A DNA stretch of 63,821 nt from JBBRXJ01 sp038248505 (GTDB lineage Bacteria > Bacteroidota > Bacteroidia > Bacteroidales > JBBRXJ01). Under the pieces are notes generated by a model. It was given only the letters and a program-made list of their open reading frames with translations. It was not told the origin of the DNA and ran no database searches. The translations under genes were made by a program, and so were the position numbers. Below are positions 34,307-43,917 of this stretch, in pieces; within the stretch, counting starts at the first letter, position 1; each line of letters opens with the position of its first letter. Location of the stretch: contig JBBRXJ010000004.1 of NCBI GenBank assembly GCA_038248505.1, positions 1-63,821 of the forward strand, given 5' to 3'.

Positions 34307-36940
34307 ATGTTTTTTTTATTGAAATATTTTAAAAGATTTTTAGTCCTATTGTCTTTGCTTATTACTTTAATTGTAATTAGTGGGGTTGTTTTTACCATTG
34401 TATATAAGGATGAAATTGCTTCATTAGCATGGAAGGAATTGAATAAAAACCTAAAAACTAAACTTACGGTTGATGAGATGAGTTTCTCTGTTTTTCGTCG
34501 TTTCCCCAATGCTTCAGTTCGTTTTAAAAATTTAACGGCACTCTCAGCAAATGATTTCAGAAAAAAAGATATTACTGAAACGAAAGCTGATACTCTTTTT
34601 AATTTTCATAATGTGTTTCTTGAGTTTAATATTTTAGAAATAATTCAAGGAAATTATAAAGTTCGAAATGTACGCGTAAATGGAGGTTTTGCTAAAATTT
34701 TAACAGATAAAAAAGGGCATGCGAATTATGATATATTTCGATCAAATAAAAAAGGAGAAACATCTGCATTTCGTCTTAGTTTCGTAAAATATATTGACAC
34801 TTATGTATGGTATATTGACAAAACTCAGTCAACGGTAACACGAGCATATATTAAAACACTTGGTATGCGTGGCGATTATGCTGCAAATGATTTTGTAATG
34901 TATCTTACAACAGCAGTAAAAATTTATGAGTTTAGTATTGGCGGTGTAAAATATCTAGAGAATAAAGATTTTGTTTTATTAACGGATTTGAATGTTCGTG
35001 GCAATCGTTATTTAGTTCGTAAGGGTGTTCTTTCGTTATTAGGTATGAAGCTTGATATTACTGGCTTTTATCGTAGCGGTACAATGGCGGATATGAATAT
35101 TAACTTGCGTGCCAATAAAATTGATATTCCACAACTTATTGATCTTTTGCCAACTGATTTTACAAAAGATATTAGAGCGTTTGAAACGCGTGGTCTATTG
35201 ACTCTTAATCTGAGTATAAAGGGTTATATGAGTGCTTATCGAAATCCACATGTAGCGGCATCCTTTGATATTATTGATGGTAGTATATCGCGAAGTGGTT
35301 CTGATGTTGAATTGCGAAACCTTAGTTTAAGAGGTCTGTATTCAAATGGCAAGCAAAACAGTAGCAGCACTTCAAAACTTGCATTACGAGGTATAAAAGC
35401 GCAGCTCGGATCGAGCTTTCTGTATGGCGAACTATTAATGAAAAACTTCACTTATCCCGTGCTTAATTTTAAAGGAAAAGTCAAGTTAAATCTAATGGAA
35501 TTACAAGATTTTTTTAAGCCTGATACTATTGATGAGATGCAAGGTTTGCTTTATGCTGATCTCTCTTTGGCTTGTAGTCTAAGTAGTATTGAAAACTTTA
35601 ATAAAGAGACCTTAACAAAACTTAATTTAATAAGTAATGTACGATTACGTGATATTAATATAAAGATTAAAGGTGATGTTCCTGATGTAAGTCATATGAG
35701 TGGGAAATTAAATATTAATAATGAAATCGTTACTGATAGTTTGTATCTTGAATCAATGGGCTCCAATTTCCTCTTTGCTGGCAGCATAGAGAGAATGTTT
35801 GATTACCTGTCGGGAGAGTCAAAGAGTTTTGTAATTGATGGAAAGTTACGCTCACACTATTTTGACTTAAATGCTTTTTTGGATGATAAAGTCACTGATG
35901 ACCCTTTTCAATTTCTTGATTATGTTATTGCCCGTTTAGACTGTAAGATTGATGATTTGAGGTATTTGAAACTAAAGGCGAGTAATGCCAGCGGAGAAAT
36001 TCGATTGACACCAGAGGGGATGATGTTCAGTGGTATAGAATTAAAAAGCATGGGTGGTATTTTCTCAGGTGATGTTGTTTTTAGAAATTACAATTCTTTA
36101 TTAAGACTTAATGGTGATATACATTTTACAACTGTAGATGTGAATAAATTTTTCTCATCGTTTGATAATTTTGGTATGACATTTATTCAGGCAAAACATC
36201 TCAAAGGTTTAGCAGATGGTGATGTTAAGATGAACATGTATTTTGATACAAAGTTTAATTTCATTCAGGATTCATTAGTAGCGCAAAGTACAGTAGTTAT
36301 TAATAAAGGCGAGCTAATTAATTTTGAACCTTTATTAGGAATGTCGCGATTTATTTCTGTTGATGAGTTAAAACATATTCGGTTCAGTCAGCTTAAAAAT
36401 ACCATTTCAATACGCAATAGAATTATTCTTATTCCTGAAATGAATATTCATTCAACGGCAATGAATATAAGCTGTTCAGGGCAACAAGATTTCGATAATA
36501 ATTTTGAGTATCATGTACGTGTATTAATGTCGGATGTGCTTTGGGGTAAGGCAAAAAAGAATCGAAAGGAAAGTATTGAGTTTGGGGTACCTGAAGATGA
36601 TGGTGTTCGCACCAGTTTGTATCTTACAATTATCGGCAATCCTGATAATTACAAAGTCTATTATGATAAGTTAAAAGTTTTTGAGGTAGTAAAGCAAAAT
36701 TTAAAAAACGAAAGAAGTGATTTAAAGCAAATTCTAAAGGAAGAATATGGTTGGTTTAAGAAGGATAGCACTTTTAAAAATTATAAAGAACCAAATGAAA
36801 CGGACTACAAACATAGAATAAAATGGGTTGATGATGAGGAGATTGATAGTGCAACAACAGACAATACAATCAAAAAAAATGTTGGCACAAATACTAAAAG
36901 CGAAGAAGATAAGTTAAGTATTAAATGGGAAGACGAGTAG
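34307..36940 (+). CDS. AsmA family protein
   Basis: The 877-residue protein has one N-terminal membrane anchor (FKRFLVLLSLLITLIVISGV) and a long beta-rich periplasmic body. The start FSVFRRFPNASVRFKNLTAL and the C-terminal region from about residue 640 (QDSLVAQSTVVINKGELINF) are typical of the AsmA/TamB-like superfamily, thought to bridge inner and outer membranes for lipid transfer. The C-terminal 60 residues are highly charged. It lies 45 nt after rsgA and 20 nt before a sensor kinase; the three may form one transcript. Confidence 0.82.
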   Translation: MFFLLKYFKRFLVLLSLLITLIVISGVVFTIVYKDEIASLAWKELNKNLKTKLTVDEMSFSVFRRFPNASVRFKNLTALSANDFRKKDITETKADTLFNFHNVFLEFNILEIIQGNYKVRNVRVNGGFAKILTDKKGHANYDIFRSNKKGETSAFRLSFVKYIDTYVWYIDKTQSTVTRAYIKTLGMRGDYAANDFVMYLTTAVKIYEFSIGGVKYLENKDFVLLTDLNVRGNRYLVRKGVLSLLGMKLDITGFYRSGTMADMNINLRANKIDIPQLIDLLPTDFTKDIRAFETRGLLTLNLSIKGYMSAYRNPHVAASFDIIDGSISRSGSDVELRNLSLRGLYSNGKQNSSSTSKLALRGIKAQLGSSFLYGELLMKNFTYPVLNFKGKVKLNLMELQDFFKPDTIDEMQGLLYADLSLACSLSSIENFNKETLTKLNLISNVRLRDINIKIKGDVPDVSHMSGKLNINNEIVTDSLYLESMGSNFLFAGSIERMFDYLSGESKSFVIDGKLRSHYFDLNAFLDDKVTDDPFQFLDYVIARLDCKIDDLRYLKLKASNASGEIRLTPEGMMFSGIELKSMGGIFSGDVVFRNYNSLLRLNGDIHFTTVDVNKFFSSFDNFGMTFIQAKHLKGLADGDVKMNMYFDTKFNFIQDSLVAQSTVVINKGELINFEPLLGMSRFISVDELKHIRFSQLKNTISIRNRIILIPEMNIHSTAMNISCSGQQDFDNNFEYHVRVLMSDVLWGKAKKNRKESIEFGVPEDDGVRTSLYLTIIGNPDNYKVYYDKLKVFEVVKQNLKNERSDLKQILKEEYGWFKKDSTFKNYKEPNETDYKHRIKWVDDEEIDSATTDNTIKKNVGTNTKSEEDKLSIKWEDE

Positions 36941-36960
36941 AAAAAATCAATTATACTTAG

Positions 36961-38121
36961 ATGGCTAGAAATATATATTCTAAAAAACAAACATGGAAGT
37001 TCTTACTATTCATTTTTGCCTTGCTTATAGGAGCAAGTTCATTGTGGTATACCAACAATTTAATAGCGAAACTATCGTATGAAGAACATAAAAAAGTTGA
37101 GTTATGGGCTGAGGCTACAAAGCAATTAGGAAGTGCAATAGAGGAGAATGTTGATATAAATTTTTTAGTTCGCATCATACAAGGTAATGAAACCGTTCCC
37201 GTTATTTTAACAGATCAGCGAGATACAATTATTTCATATAGAAATTTAGATACTTCAAGAGTTTATAATTCGAATTATTTAAAATCTAAATTAGCTGAAA
37301 TGAAAAGCCAGCATGCACCTATTGAAATAGATTTAGGTGATGGGATACAAAATCATATATATTATAAAGATAGTTTAATACTTACTAAATTAGCCTTGTT
37401 TCCCTATATTCAATTTGCAGTAGTTTTGTTATTTGCTTTTATTGCATATTTTGCATTTAGCGTATCACGCAAAGCTGAGCAGAATGAAGTATGGATTGGA
37501 TTAACAAAAGAAACAGCACATCAACTTGGTACGCCCACTTCTTCTTTAATGGCTTGGGTTGAGCTAATGCGAATGAAAAATGTGGACGCTGAAATTACTA
37601 ATGAAGTTGAGAGAGATGTACAAAGATTAAAGAAGATAACAGAGCGGTTTTCCAAAATAGGATCAAAACCAACATTACGACCAGGGAGTGTAAAAGAGAT
37701 TGTTGTTAGTGTTCAGAAGTATCTTCAGAGTCGTATGCCTGATAAAGTTATTGTAAATATGCATTTACCCGAAGAGGATATTTATGCCCCTATAAATGCT
37801 TCTTTATTTGAATGGGTAATTGAGAATGTGATGAAGAATGCCTATGATGCAATTGTAGGGGGAGGACAGATAGATGTTAGTATGCGTTTACAAAAAAATA
37901 AAGTAGTTATAGATATTAAAGATACTGGAAAAGGAATTCCAAAAGCCAGACATCGTACTATTTTTAAACCAGGATATACTACTAAGCAGCTTGGATGGGG
38001 GCTTGGTCTATCTCTTTCAAAACGTATTGTGGAAAACAATCATGGTGGAAAAATATTTGTTTCAACATCAGAGATTGGAAAAGGTACAAATATTAGAATT
38101 ATATTGAATGCAATTGTGTAG
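36961..38121 (+). CDS. Sensor histidine kinase
   Basis: The 386-residue protein has two membrane segments (about 12-31 and 145-165) enclosing a ~110-residue periplasmic sensor. The H-box is ETAHQLGTPTSSLMAWVELM with phospho-accepting His187; N-box NVMKNAYDAIVGGGQ, G1 DTGKGIPKA and G2 GWGLGLSLSKRIV complete an intact kinase. This LGTP-type H-box subgroup is common in Bacteroidota. No response regulator is adjacent, so its partner is elsewhere. Confidence 0.9.
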   Translation: MARNIYSKKQTWKFLLFIFALLIGASSLWYTNNLIAKLSYEEHKKVELWAEATKQLGSAIEENVDINFLVRIIQGNETVPVILTDQRDTIISYRNLDTSRVYNSNYLKSKLAEMKSQHAPIEIDLGDGIQNHIYYKDSLILTKLALFPYIQFAVVLLFAFIAYFAFSVSRKAEQNEVWIGLTKETAHQLGTPTSSLMAWVELMRMKNVDAEITNEVERDVQRLKKITERFSKIGSKPTLRPGSVKEIVVSVQKYLQSRMPDKVIVNMHLPEEDIYAPINASLFEWVIENVMKNAYDAIVGGGQIDVSMRLQKNKVVIDIKDTGKGIPKARHRTIFKPGYTTKQLGWGLGLSLSKRIVENNHGGKIFVSTSEIGKGTNIRIILNAIV

Positions 38122-38174
38122 TGTGAGATTATTTAATAGAAGGATTGCCTTGGAGATTATAATCAATAGTAGGA

Positions 38175-39437
38175 ATGAATAATAAAATTGAAATAATGGC
38201 TCCTGTAGGTTCCTTCGAATCTCTTACAGCTGCAATACAAGCAGGAGCAAATGCTATTTATTTTGGTGTAGGTGATATGAATATGCGATCGCATTCCGCT
38301 TCGGTAAATTTTACAATAGAAGATATTGAGGCCATATTAATTCGATGTAGAGAAAAGCAGCTAAAAAGTTATCTTACTATTAATACGGTGATATATGATA
38401 GTGAGATGGATGATATGCAATGCTTAGTAAATGCAGCTAAAAACCTAAATGTTACTGCAATTATTGCATCAGATCAATCAGTAATGCATTATGCCCGATC
38501 AGTTGGAATGGAGATCCATCTCTCAACACAAGTGAATATAAGCAATCTGGAAGCTGTTAAATTTTATTCGACTTTTGCTGATGTGATGGTTCTTGCGCGT
38601 GAGTTAAATATTGATCAGGTTAAGTTTATAAGTGAAGGAATAAAAAGAGAAAATATTTTGGGTCCCTCGGGTGAATTAGTTCGCCTTGAAATGTTTGTTC
38701 ATGGAGCATTGTGTATGTCTATTTCAGGTAAATGTTATTTGAGTTTACATGAATTTAATAAATCAGCAAATCGCGGAAAGTGTTTTCAAACATGTCGTAG
38801 AGGCTATACCGTTAGTGATCGTGAGACGGGTGAAGAACTGGCTATTGAGAATCAATATATCATGTCGCCAAAAGATCTTTGTACAATTCATTTTCTTGAT
38901 CGTATTATAGATGCAGGCGTTACTATACTTAAAATTGAAGGGAGAGCACGATCAGCTGATTATGTAAAAACGGTGACGACTTGTTATAGAGAGGCTGTTG
39001 AATCAATTGCAACGGGATCTTTTTCACATCAAAAAGCAGAGCAATGGAAGATGAAGCTAGCTACTGTTTTTAATCGTGGTTTTTGGGATGGCTATTATTT
39101 AGGACAAAAATTAGGTGAATGGAATGATTCTTATGGATCTAAAGCAACAGAGCGAAAAGTATATATTGGAAAGGTGAGTAATTATTTTTCCAAGATTGGA
39201 GTTGCAGAACTGAAGTTAGAAGCCAATTCACTCGACAAAGGGGATAGTATATTAATAATGGGTGATACAACAGGAGTTTACGAAGGAATAGCAGAAGAAA
39301 TTCGTGTTAATTTAAAAGTTGTTGATGTGGCTGGTAAAGGAGTATGCTGCTCTATTTCAGTAACAGAACCCGTCCGTCGTTCAGATAAGGTGTATAAACT
39401 AAAACAGAGCGAAAGTGTTGTTGACACTCAAAATTAG
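38175..39437 (+). CDS. Peptidase U32 family protein (YegQ/TrhP-like)
   Basis: The 420-residue protein shows the U32 family start IMAPVGSFESLTAAIQAGAN-AIYFG and the conserved VHGALCMSISGKCYLSLHE with FQTCRRGY, whose cysteines bind an iron-sulfur cluster in characterised relatives. The E. coli homologues RlhA and TrhP hydroxylate rRNA or tRNA rather than cut proteins, so an RNA-modification role is more likely than proteolysis. Which RNA cannot be decided from sequence. Confidence 0.85.
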   Translation: MNNKIEIMAPVGSFESLTAAIQAGANAIYFGVGDMNMRSHSASVNFTIEDIEAILIRCREKQLKSYLTINTVIYDSEMDDMQCLVNAAKNLNVTAIIASDQSVMHYARSVGMEIHLSTQVNISNLEAVKFYSTFADVMVLARELNIDQVKFISEGIKRENILGPSGELVRLEMFVHGALCMSISGKCYLSLHEFNKSANRGKCFQTCRRGYTVSDRETGEELAIENQYIMSPKDLCTIHFLDRIIDAGVTILKIEGRARSADYVKTVTTCYREAVESIATGSFSHQKAEQWKMKLATVFNRGFWDGYYLGQKLGEWNDSYGSKATERKVYIGKVSNYFSKIGVAELKLEANSLDKGDSILIMGDTTGVYEGIAEEIRVNLKVVDVAGKGVCCSISVTEPVRRSDKVYKLKQSESVVDTQN

Positions 39438-39491
39438 CCCTTACATGAAATTTATGTTTTTTGAGATTAAAAAATCCGCTCAAATTTTATA

Positions 39492-39499
39492 TATATTTG
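39492..39499 (+). promoter_or_regulatory. Probable -7 element of tRNA-Gln
   Basis: TATATTTG at 39492-39499 matches TAnnTTTG and would initiate transcription at about 39506, three bases before the tRNA 5' end. A TTTG lies 28 nt further upstream, wider than normal. Confidence 0.45.
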
Positions 39500-39508
39500 T
39501 ATTCTCAT

Positions 39509-39582
39509 TGCCCATTGGTGTAATTGGCTAACACGTCTGACTCTGAATCAGAAGAGTCCAGGTTCGAGTCCTGGTTGGGCAA
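39509..39582 (+). tRNA. tRNA-Gln (CTG anticodon)
   Basis: A 74-nt cloverleaf can be drawn: acceptor TGCCCAT with TTGGGCA (one T-T mismatch at the base), D-stem GTGT/ACAC, anticodon stem TCTGA/TCAGA with loop CTCTGAA (anticodon CTG, reads CAG), variable loop of five, T-arm CCAGG-TTCGAGT-CCTGG. The weak first pair U1-A72 is a known identity feature of tRNA-Gln. CCA is not encoded. A strong terminator follows. Confidence 0.9.
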
Positions 39583-39605
39583 CAAAATTGAAAGCTAAAA
39601 ATGGA

Positions 39606-39648
39606 AAAACCCGCTCGGAACATTGTTCTGAGCGGGTTTTTGTTTTTT
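39606..39648 (+). terminator. Rho-independent terminator of tRNA-Gln
   Basis: The arms 39606-39622 and 39624-39640 pair over 17 bases with a single G-U, and are followed by a T-rich run to 39648. It starts 24 nt past the tRNA. Confidence 0.9.
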
Positions 39649-39687
39649 AGACCTAGTGTAGAAAGATTCCTTTTAATCCTATAGTGA

Positions 39688-39725
39688 GGATACCCCCATC
39701 AGGGGTGTCCTTTTAGATAATTTTT
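39688..39725 (+). terminator. Possible second hairpin after tRNA-Gln
   Basis: GGATACCCC (39688-39696) pairs with GGGGTGTCC (39702-39710) with one G-U and a 5-nt loop, followed by TTTTAGATAATTTTT. It could also serve transcription from the minus strand remnant. Confidence 0.4.
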
Positions 39726-39759
39726 ATTCAATAAACTTTGATTTTTCTTTAATTGTTGG

Positions 39760-40239
39760 TTATACCCCCATAACCATATATAACTGCAATATGTCATAGT
39801 CAATAAAATTCACATTGTTATTAGAGAGAAATTCTTTGGTTTCTTTCAGATTGAAAGGCAATATTCTTATTTTCTGTATTATTCTATTGTGAAGCCCCCC
39901 TTTATTCATTATAATTTTCTTCACCATATAGGCAGCAGCAGAAACTCATATAACAATTACAATATCATTTTTTCGTGAAGCATATTCATTCCAGAAACGT
40001 TTAAATGCCATTAAAAAGTTTGATTTTGGTGAATCTAACCAAGCGAATTCATTAATAAATACAGCTTTCTTACCTTTAATTGAAGACGAATTTAAATACT
40101 CTTTAAGAGCATTAAACCCATCAACCCAATTTGCTAATTGATGTTGTTTATGAGTAAGCTTGTTTAGGAATTTCTCTTCAAAATAATGAAGCATCATCAA
40201 AATCTCAACAATAAATAAGAACAAAATTATTGATTGCAT
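39760..40239 (-). pseudogene. Remnant of an AAA-type ATP-binding protein (DUF234-like)
   Basis: On the minus strand the frame from 40239 reads WVDGFNALKEYLNSS, KKAVFINEFAWLDSPKSNFL and MAFKRFWNEYASRKNDIVIV, then a TGA at 39948-39946, then continues in the same frame KKIIMNKGGLHNRIIQKIRI-LPFNLKETKEFL and YDILQLYMVMG before a TAA at 39762-39760. This matches the central part (Walker B region onward) of a very common Bacteroidota ATPase, normally ~380-500 aa. The Walker A end and the C-terminal DUF234 part are gone, so it is a dead fragment. Confidence 0.6.
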
Positions 40240-40248
40240 AGAAAGTTT

Positions 40249-40650
40249 TCAGGGTTCTGAATTATACAACTTTTCAATGATCCCAGCCATAATATCTTCA
40301 AAGTTAAATCCCTCCAAATAGCTATCAATATTGCTATCGAACTCGTTTTCGTAAATATTTGTCTTAAGCTTTATTCGTTTACTTGTCGCTACATGTATGG
40401 CAAATATTTCTATTTTCTTCTCTAAATCATAGAGAATATGTATTTCATATTTGAAACGATTTGATATGGTATTCCTCTTGTTAACCTTAATGATTATGGG
40501 GTCTTCATCATATTGCTGACGGTAAAGTAAAAACTCGTATTTCTTATTAATATCGTTATCGAGTTCCTCTTTGGCTGAGTTTCGAAAATAGAGTTTTATA
40601 TTTTCGAAAAGTTTCTCAAAGTTGGTAGCGTTTTCTTTTTTTCGTCCCAT
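40249..40650 (-). CDS. Hypothetical protein, 133 aa
   Basis: The frame is intact, with a plausible ATG (MGRKKENATNFEKLFENIKL). The product has no signal peptide or membrane segment and no recognised motif; it is charged with alternating strands and helices (RFKYEIHILYDLEKKIEIFA). It lies just upstream of the ATPase remnant in the same direction and could itself be part of the decaying accessory patch, although no disruption is visible. Confidence 0.45.
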   Translation of the reverse strand: MGRKKENATNFEKLFENIKLYFRNSAKEELDNDINKKYEFLLYRQQYDEDPIIIKVNKRNTISNRFKYEIHILYDLEKKIEIFAIHVATSKRIKLKTNIYENEFDSNIDSYLEGFNFEDIMAGIIEKLYNSEP

Positions 40651-41581
40651 ACACGTATTTTAATAATTGCAATATACTAATATTATGATATTTAATCATT
40701 TAATTATTGCTTTTTTATGAATTCATCAATAATTTTATAGAGCTACTATAAAAGATGTTTAAATTCTATTTGAATTAATAGGCATCAAAATAAGAGAAGT
40801 TTCACCTTTAAACGAGAAATTCAAACCATGTTTTACGAGTTTTTCAAGCAATACAAAAGCATAGACTTTTTTTTTCAAATAATACAAGATTTACATGCCT
40901 TTTTATGTTTTTATGCATAGAAACAGACCTACATTTTTTGATAATTCTGAATGTATTGATATAAAATGTATATAGGAAATATTCCAGTGTTACTGCAGCT
41001 TCTCAATGTAACATACAATTTAAAAAACTCAAAATAGGTATTGCAGTATTTTGAGTTTTATTTTGTATTAAAAATAGAGTACGCCTTAACGTATTACAAA
41101 AAGATAAATGTTGTTAGGAGGTGCCTCCATCTACATCGATTACGATGTAGAAAAGATGCACAACTTAATGACACTGGTTTTTCTTTGTACTTTTTTGAAC
41201 CACGATTACTCTAAAGTGTATTATAAACAATGTTCTAAAATCTTATTTATTGCAATTAAATTTTTTGCTTTTTTTTGTCTAATAATAATGCATGCATCTG
41301 CTTTTTTTCAATTCACACCATTTTTAATCATTACACCTCTAAAGTGTTATATGTGTGAACGTTCAACAGAAAAACGCTGAGAGAATTCTAATGTATTCAT
41401 ATCTTTTCTTTATCGCAAAACTATCTGATTGATAAATTAAAAACTTATTGTTGGTGTATGTTAAAGTAAAATCAGATTTTCTTTTTCCGAAAAATTATTA
41501 TGGCTGGATGTGATTGTTATTAGCAAATAATATGGTATCTTTTCAAAAAGTTTAATCATTCATTTAATAAACATAATAAGT
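40651..41581. other. Long AT-rich intergenic region (931 bp) with a hairpin and a repeat copy
   Basis: No convincing gene. A perfect 13-bp hairpin (41024-41036 with 41047-41059, 10-nt loop) lies in the middle. From 41084 there is a copy of a ~75-bp sequence also found at 43296 (CCTTAACGTAT, then ACAA, then GGTGCCTCC and ATCGATTACGATG). A 90-codon frame starting inside this copy (41108) is AT-rich and probably not a gene. Confidence 0.5.
41024..41059. terminator. 13-bp perfect hairpin
   Basis: AAAACTCAAAATA at 41024-41036 pairs perfectly with TATTTTGAGTTTT at 41047-41059 across a 10-nt loop. A/T runs flank both sides, so it could terminate in either direction; no intact gene ends nearby. Confidence 0.45.
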
Positions 41582-43162
41582 ATGAAAAAGCACTACTACA
41601 TGTTATTTTTTGCTGTTCTGATGGTAATGAACTGTTATAGCCAGAATGTTGTTGTAAAGAAAGGAATTAATCCTAATAATGTTCGTGATGCCCTTATGGA
41701 CTCACAGGGTAATACCTACCTTTTATTAAAAAGAGGTGACAAAGCTGAAACTGTTGTGAAAATTGACTCTTATGGGGTTAAGACAACAGTTTTTGATACA
41801 AATAATATTACAAATTATTCGTCTATTACATCTTCGGGTTTTTTTAGCATGACCTACAATGAAGATTCTTTAACGTTTTATTTTAGTTATTTCCGAAATT
41901 CAGAAGATGTTGGTTGCCTGGGAAGCTATAAAATAGGAACTGCCTTTACAAAAGAATTATATGCAGCAGCCGGGACTAGCGGAAGCTATCCATGGAGCTT
42001 GACCTACAGTAAGTTAACAGGCAAGATATGGGCGACAGAACTTAATTCAAATGGCCGAAAAGCAGCTATTGCCTGTTTTAACCCTGTAACAGGTGCAAGA
42101 ACACGTATAGCAGGAGGAGGTAAAGAATTTGGAGATACAATTGGGATTGGTACACAAGCTGCGTTTAATTTTTCTAACGAATGGTATTCAGGTAGTGCTC
42201 GGCAGGGTAAAGGAATTGTTTTTAACAAAACATACGATACCTTAATTGTTGTAGATTGTCGTAACCATAAAATTAAAAAAGTAGCCATTATGACTGAGGC
42301 TGCTAATAGTGGTGTTGTTGTTAAATTTGCGGGTAAAGGAAATTTAGGGTTTAGAAATTCAGACAATCCTGATTCGGCTGTTTTCTGTATTATTACCGAT
42401 ATACTTAGGGATGATCTTGGTTATTTGTATGTTTCAGAGGCTGGAAATAATGATACTATCGGCAACCGGGTGAGAAAAATTTCACCTTCAGGTAAAGTGT
42501 ATACTCTTTTTGGAAGTAATGGTGGAGCCAGCTTTACTGCGGGTATCGGCAAAAATGCAGTTGTTAAACATACGGATAATATATTTTTCAATGCTGCAAA
42601 GGATACCATCTATGGATATTGTGAGACCGCTAATTTTAAGGCGTACAAAGCAACGCATATCATAACTGTTTCAATACCGGATAAAGTTATTTCATCACCA
42701 AAATTTAAAATTCCATATACCATTAGTACAGGTGCACCTGTTATTTTTTCAGTTATTTCAGGACCTGCTTCAATTGTTGGGACTGATTCCATTGTGCTAA
42801 GCGGAACTGTAGGGCAGGTGATTGTAAAAGCCGCCGCCGCAGCTAATAACGACGCTTATAATTATGGTGAAAAACTGGATACATTCAATGTTATTGATCC
42901 TGTTGGGATAACAAAATTTAATGCCGAGTCTTTGATTGTTTCTCCTATTCCATCAAAAGGACATTTGGAAGTATCATTCTCAGCTCAAAATTATAAGGGA
43001 GCCACAATCAGGATATATAATATGTTAGGACTGCAAGTTAATTTACAGGAAAACATTTCAGGCTTAACTGGTATTGATATTACAGATCAGCCCTCTGGAG
43101 TATATATACTTGTTCTGTCAGTGGATGGCCAAAAAGTAGTAAAACGGATTATAAAACAATAA
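41582..43162 (+). CDS. T9SS-secreted NHL/beta-propeller protein
   Basis: The 526-residue protein has a signal peptide (YYMLFFAVLMVMNCYSQ), a propeller-like body to about residue 340 with NHL-type blades (TLIVVDCRNHKIKKVAIM, YLYVSEAGNNDTIGNRVRKI), an Ig/MBG-like segment at about 370-445 (GAPVIFSVISGPASIVGTD), and a T9SS type A sorting domain from about residue 453 (VSPIPSKGHLEVSF, IRIYNMLGLQV, PSGVYILVLSVDGQ). It is therefore exported by the type IX machinery to the surface. It is the first of three cargo proteins in tandem and ends at its own terminator. Confidence 0.85.
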   Translation: MKKHYYMLFFAVLMVMNCYSQNVVVKKGINPNNVRDALMDSQGNTYLLLKRGDKAETVVKIDSYGVKTTVFDTNNITNYSSITSSGFFSMTYNEDSLTFYFSYFRNSEDVGCLGSYKIGTAFTKELYAAAGTSGSYPWSLTYSKLTGKIWATELNSNGRKAAIACFNPVTGARTRIAGGGKEFGDTIGIGTQAAFNFSNEWYSGSARQGKGIVFNKTYDTLIVVDCRNHKIKKVAIMTEAANSGVVVKFAGKGNLGFRNSDNPDSAVFCIITDILRDDLGYLYVSEAGNNDTIGNRVRKISPSGKVYTLFGSNGGASFTAGIGKNAVVKHTDNIFFNAAKDTIYGYCETANFKAYKATHIITVSIPDKVISSPKFKIPYTISTGAPVIFSVISGPASIVGTDSIVLSGTVGQVIVKAAAAANNDAYNYGEKLDTFNVIDPVGITKFNAESLIVSPIPSKGHLEVSFSAQNYKGATIRIYNMLGLQVNLQENISGLTGIDITDQPSGVYILVLSVDGQKVVKRIIKQ

Positions 43163-43216
43163 TTACAATCAATATTTTGCAGCACGAAATGTAGTTTTTG
43201 TAATATCATTTTAAAC

Positions 43217-43263
43217 CGGATTAAGCATTAGAATCAAATTCACTAATGCTTAATCCGTTTAAA
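43217..43263 (+). terminator. Terminator of the first T9SS cargo gene
   Basis: CGGATTAAGCATTAG at 43217-43231 pairs perfectly (15 bp) with CTAATGCTTAATCCG at 43243-43257, loop 11 nt, followed by TTTAAATTT. It lies 55 nt past the stop of the propeller gene, so the next cargo gene must have its own promoter. Confidence 0.75.
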
Positions 43264-43917
43264 TTTGGGTTAGCTCCAGATTAATCCCAAGTTCACCTTA
43301 ACGTATCACAATATAAAATGCCGTTCGGCGGTGGCTCCGCATCCATCGACTACGATGATGCAATGAAGCACAAGTCTATCAATGCCTACCAGCCGTAAAC
43401 CCAAATCAATATTTTATTTATTTTATACCGTTTGTAAATATGTAATAGAGCAAATTTCGCTACTCTCATTTGCACTAAACATATTTAACAAGGGCATTTG
43501 CCAATCTAAATATATAATTAGTCTATGGGCTAAATTTTAAGTAAGATTGCTATTTGATATAATGGAGTTTATATTTTAAAATAAACCCCAATATAAAACT
43601 GTACGCATTGTTTTTAATTAAATCTTTTTTAGAGAATGCTTTTCCTATTTACTTTTTAATTAACTTGCTATAATCTATCGATTCTGCACAATCGTACACC
43701 AATTAGATATTTACTAATTTTTAATGAAAGCAAATCTCTTATATATTGATGAAAGTAAAACGCTGAGGCATTCGCCTCGGCGAATAAGCGCATGGAAATA
43801 AAGGCGTTACAAAACCGGGGCTCTTCGCCGGGGCGAATGCCTCAGCCATTTGCTTTGGTATTTTAGTATGAAATTTGTCTTTGGTGTATCATTCTGCAGA
43901 ATCTATTTAATAAAAGT
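43264..43917. repeat. Intergenic region carrying two repeat elements
   Basis: From 43296 there is the second copy of the ~75-bp element also present at 41084. At 43717-43857 is an element whose core is a near-perfect 23-bp inverted repeat (43762-43784 with 43824-43846, one G-U, built of CTGAGGCATTCGCC / GGCGAATGCCTCAG and inner CGGCGAA / TTCGCCG). A shorter relative lacking the left arm is at 63077-63170. No gene is present. Confidence 0.65.

Noticed and set aside
41108..41380. 90-codon plus-strand frame in the 40.7-41.6 kb gap
   Set aside because: It begins inside a repeat copy, has a hydrophobic, AT-driven composition and no recognisable family or ribosome-binding site.
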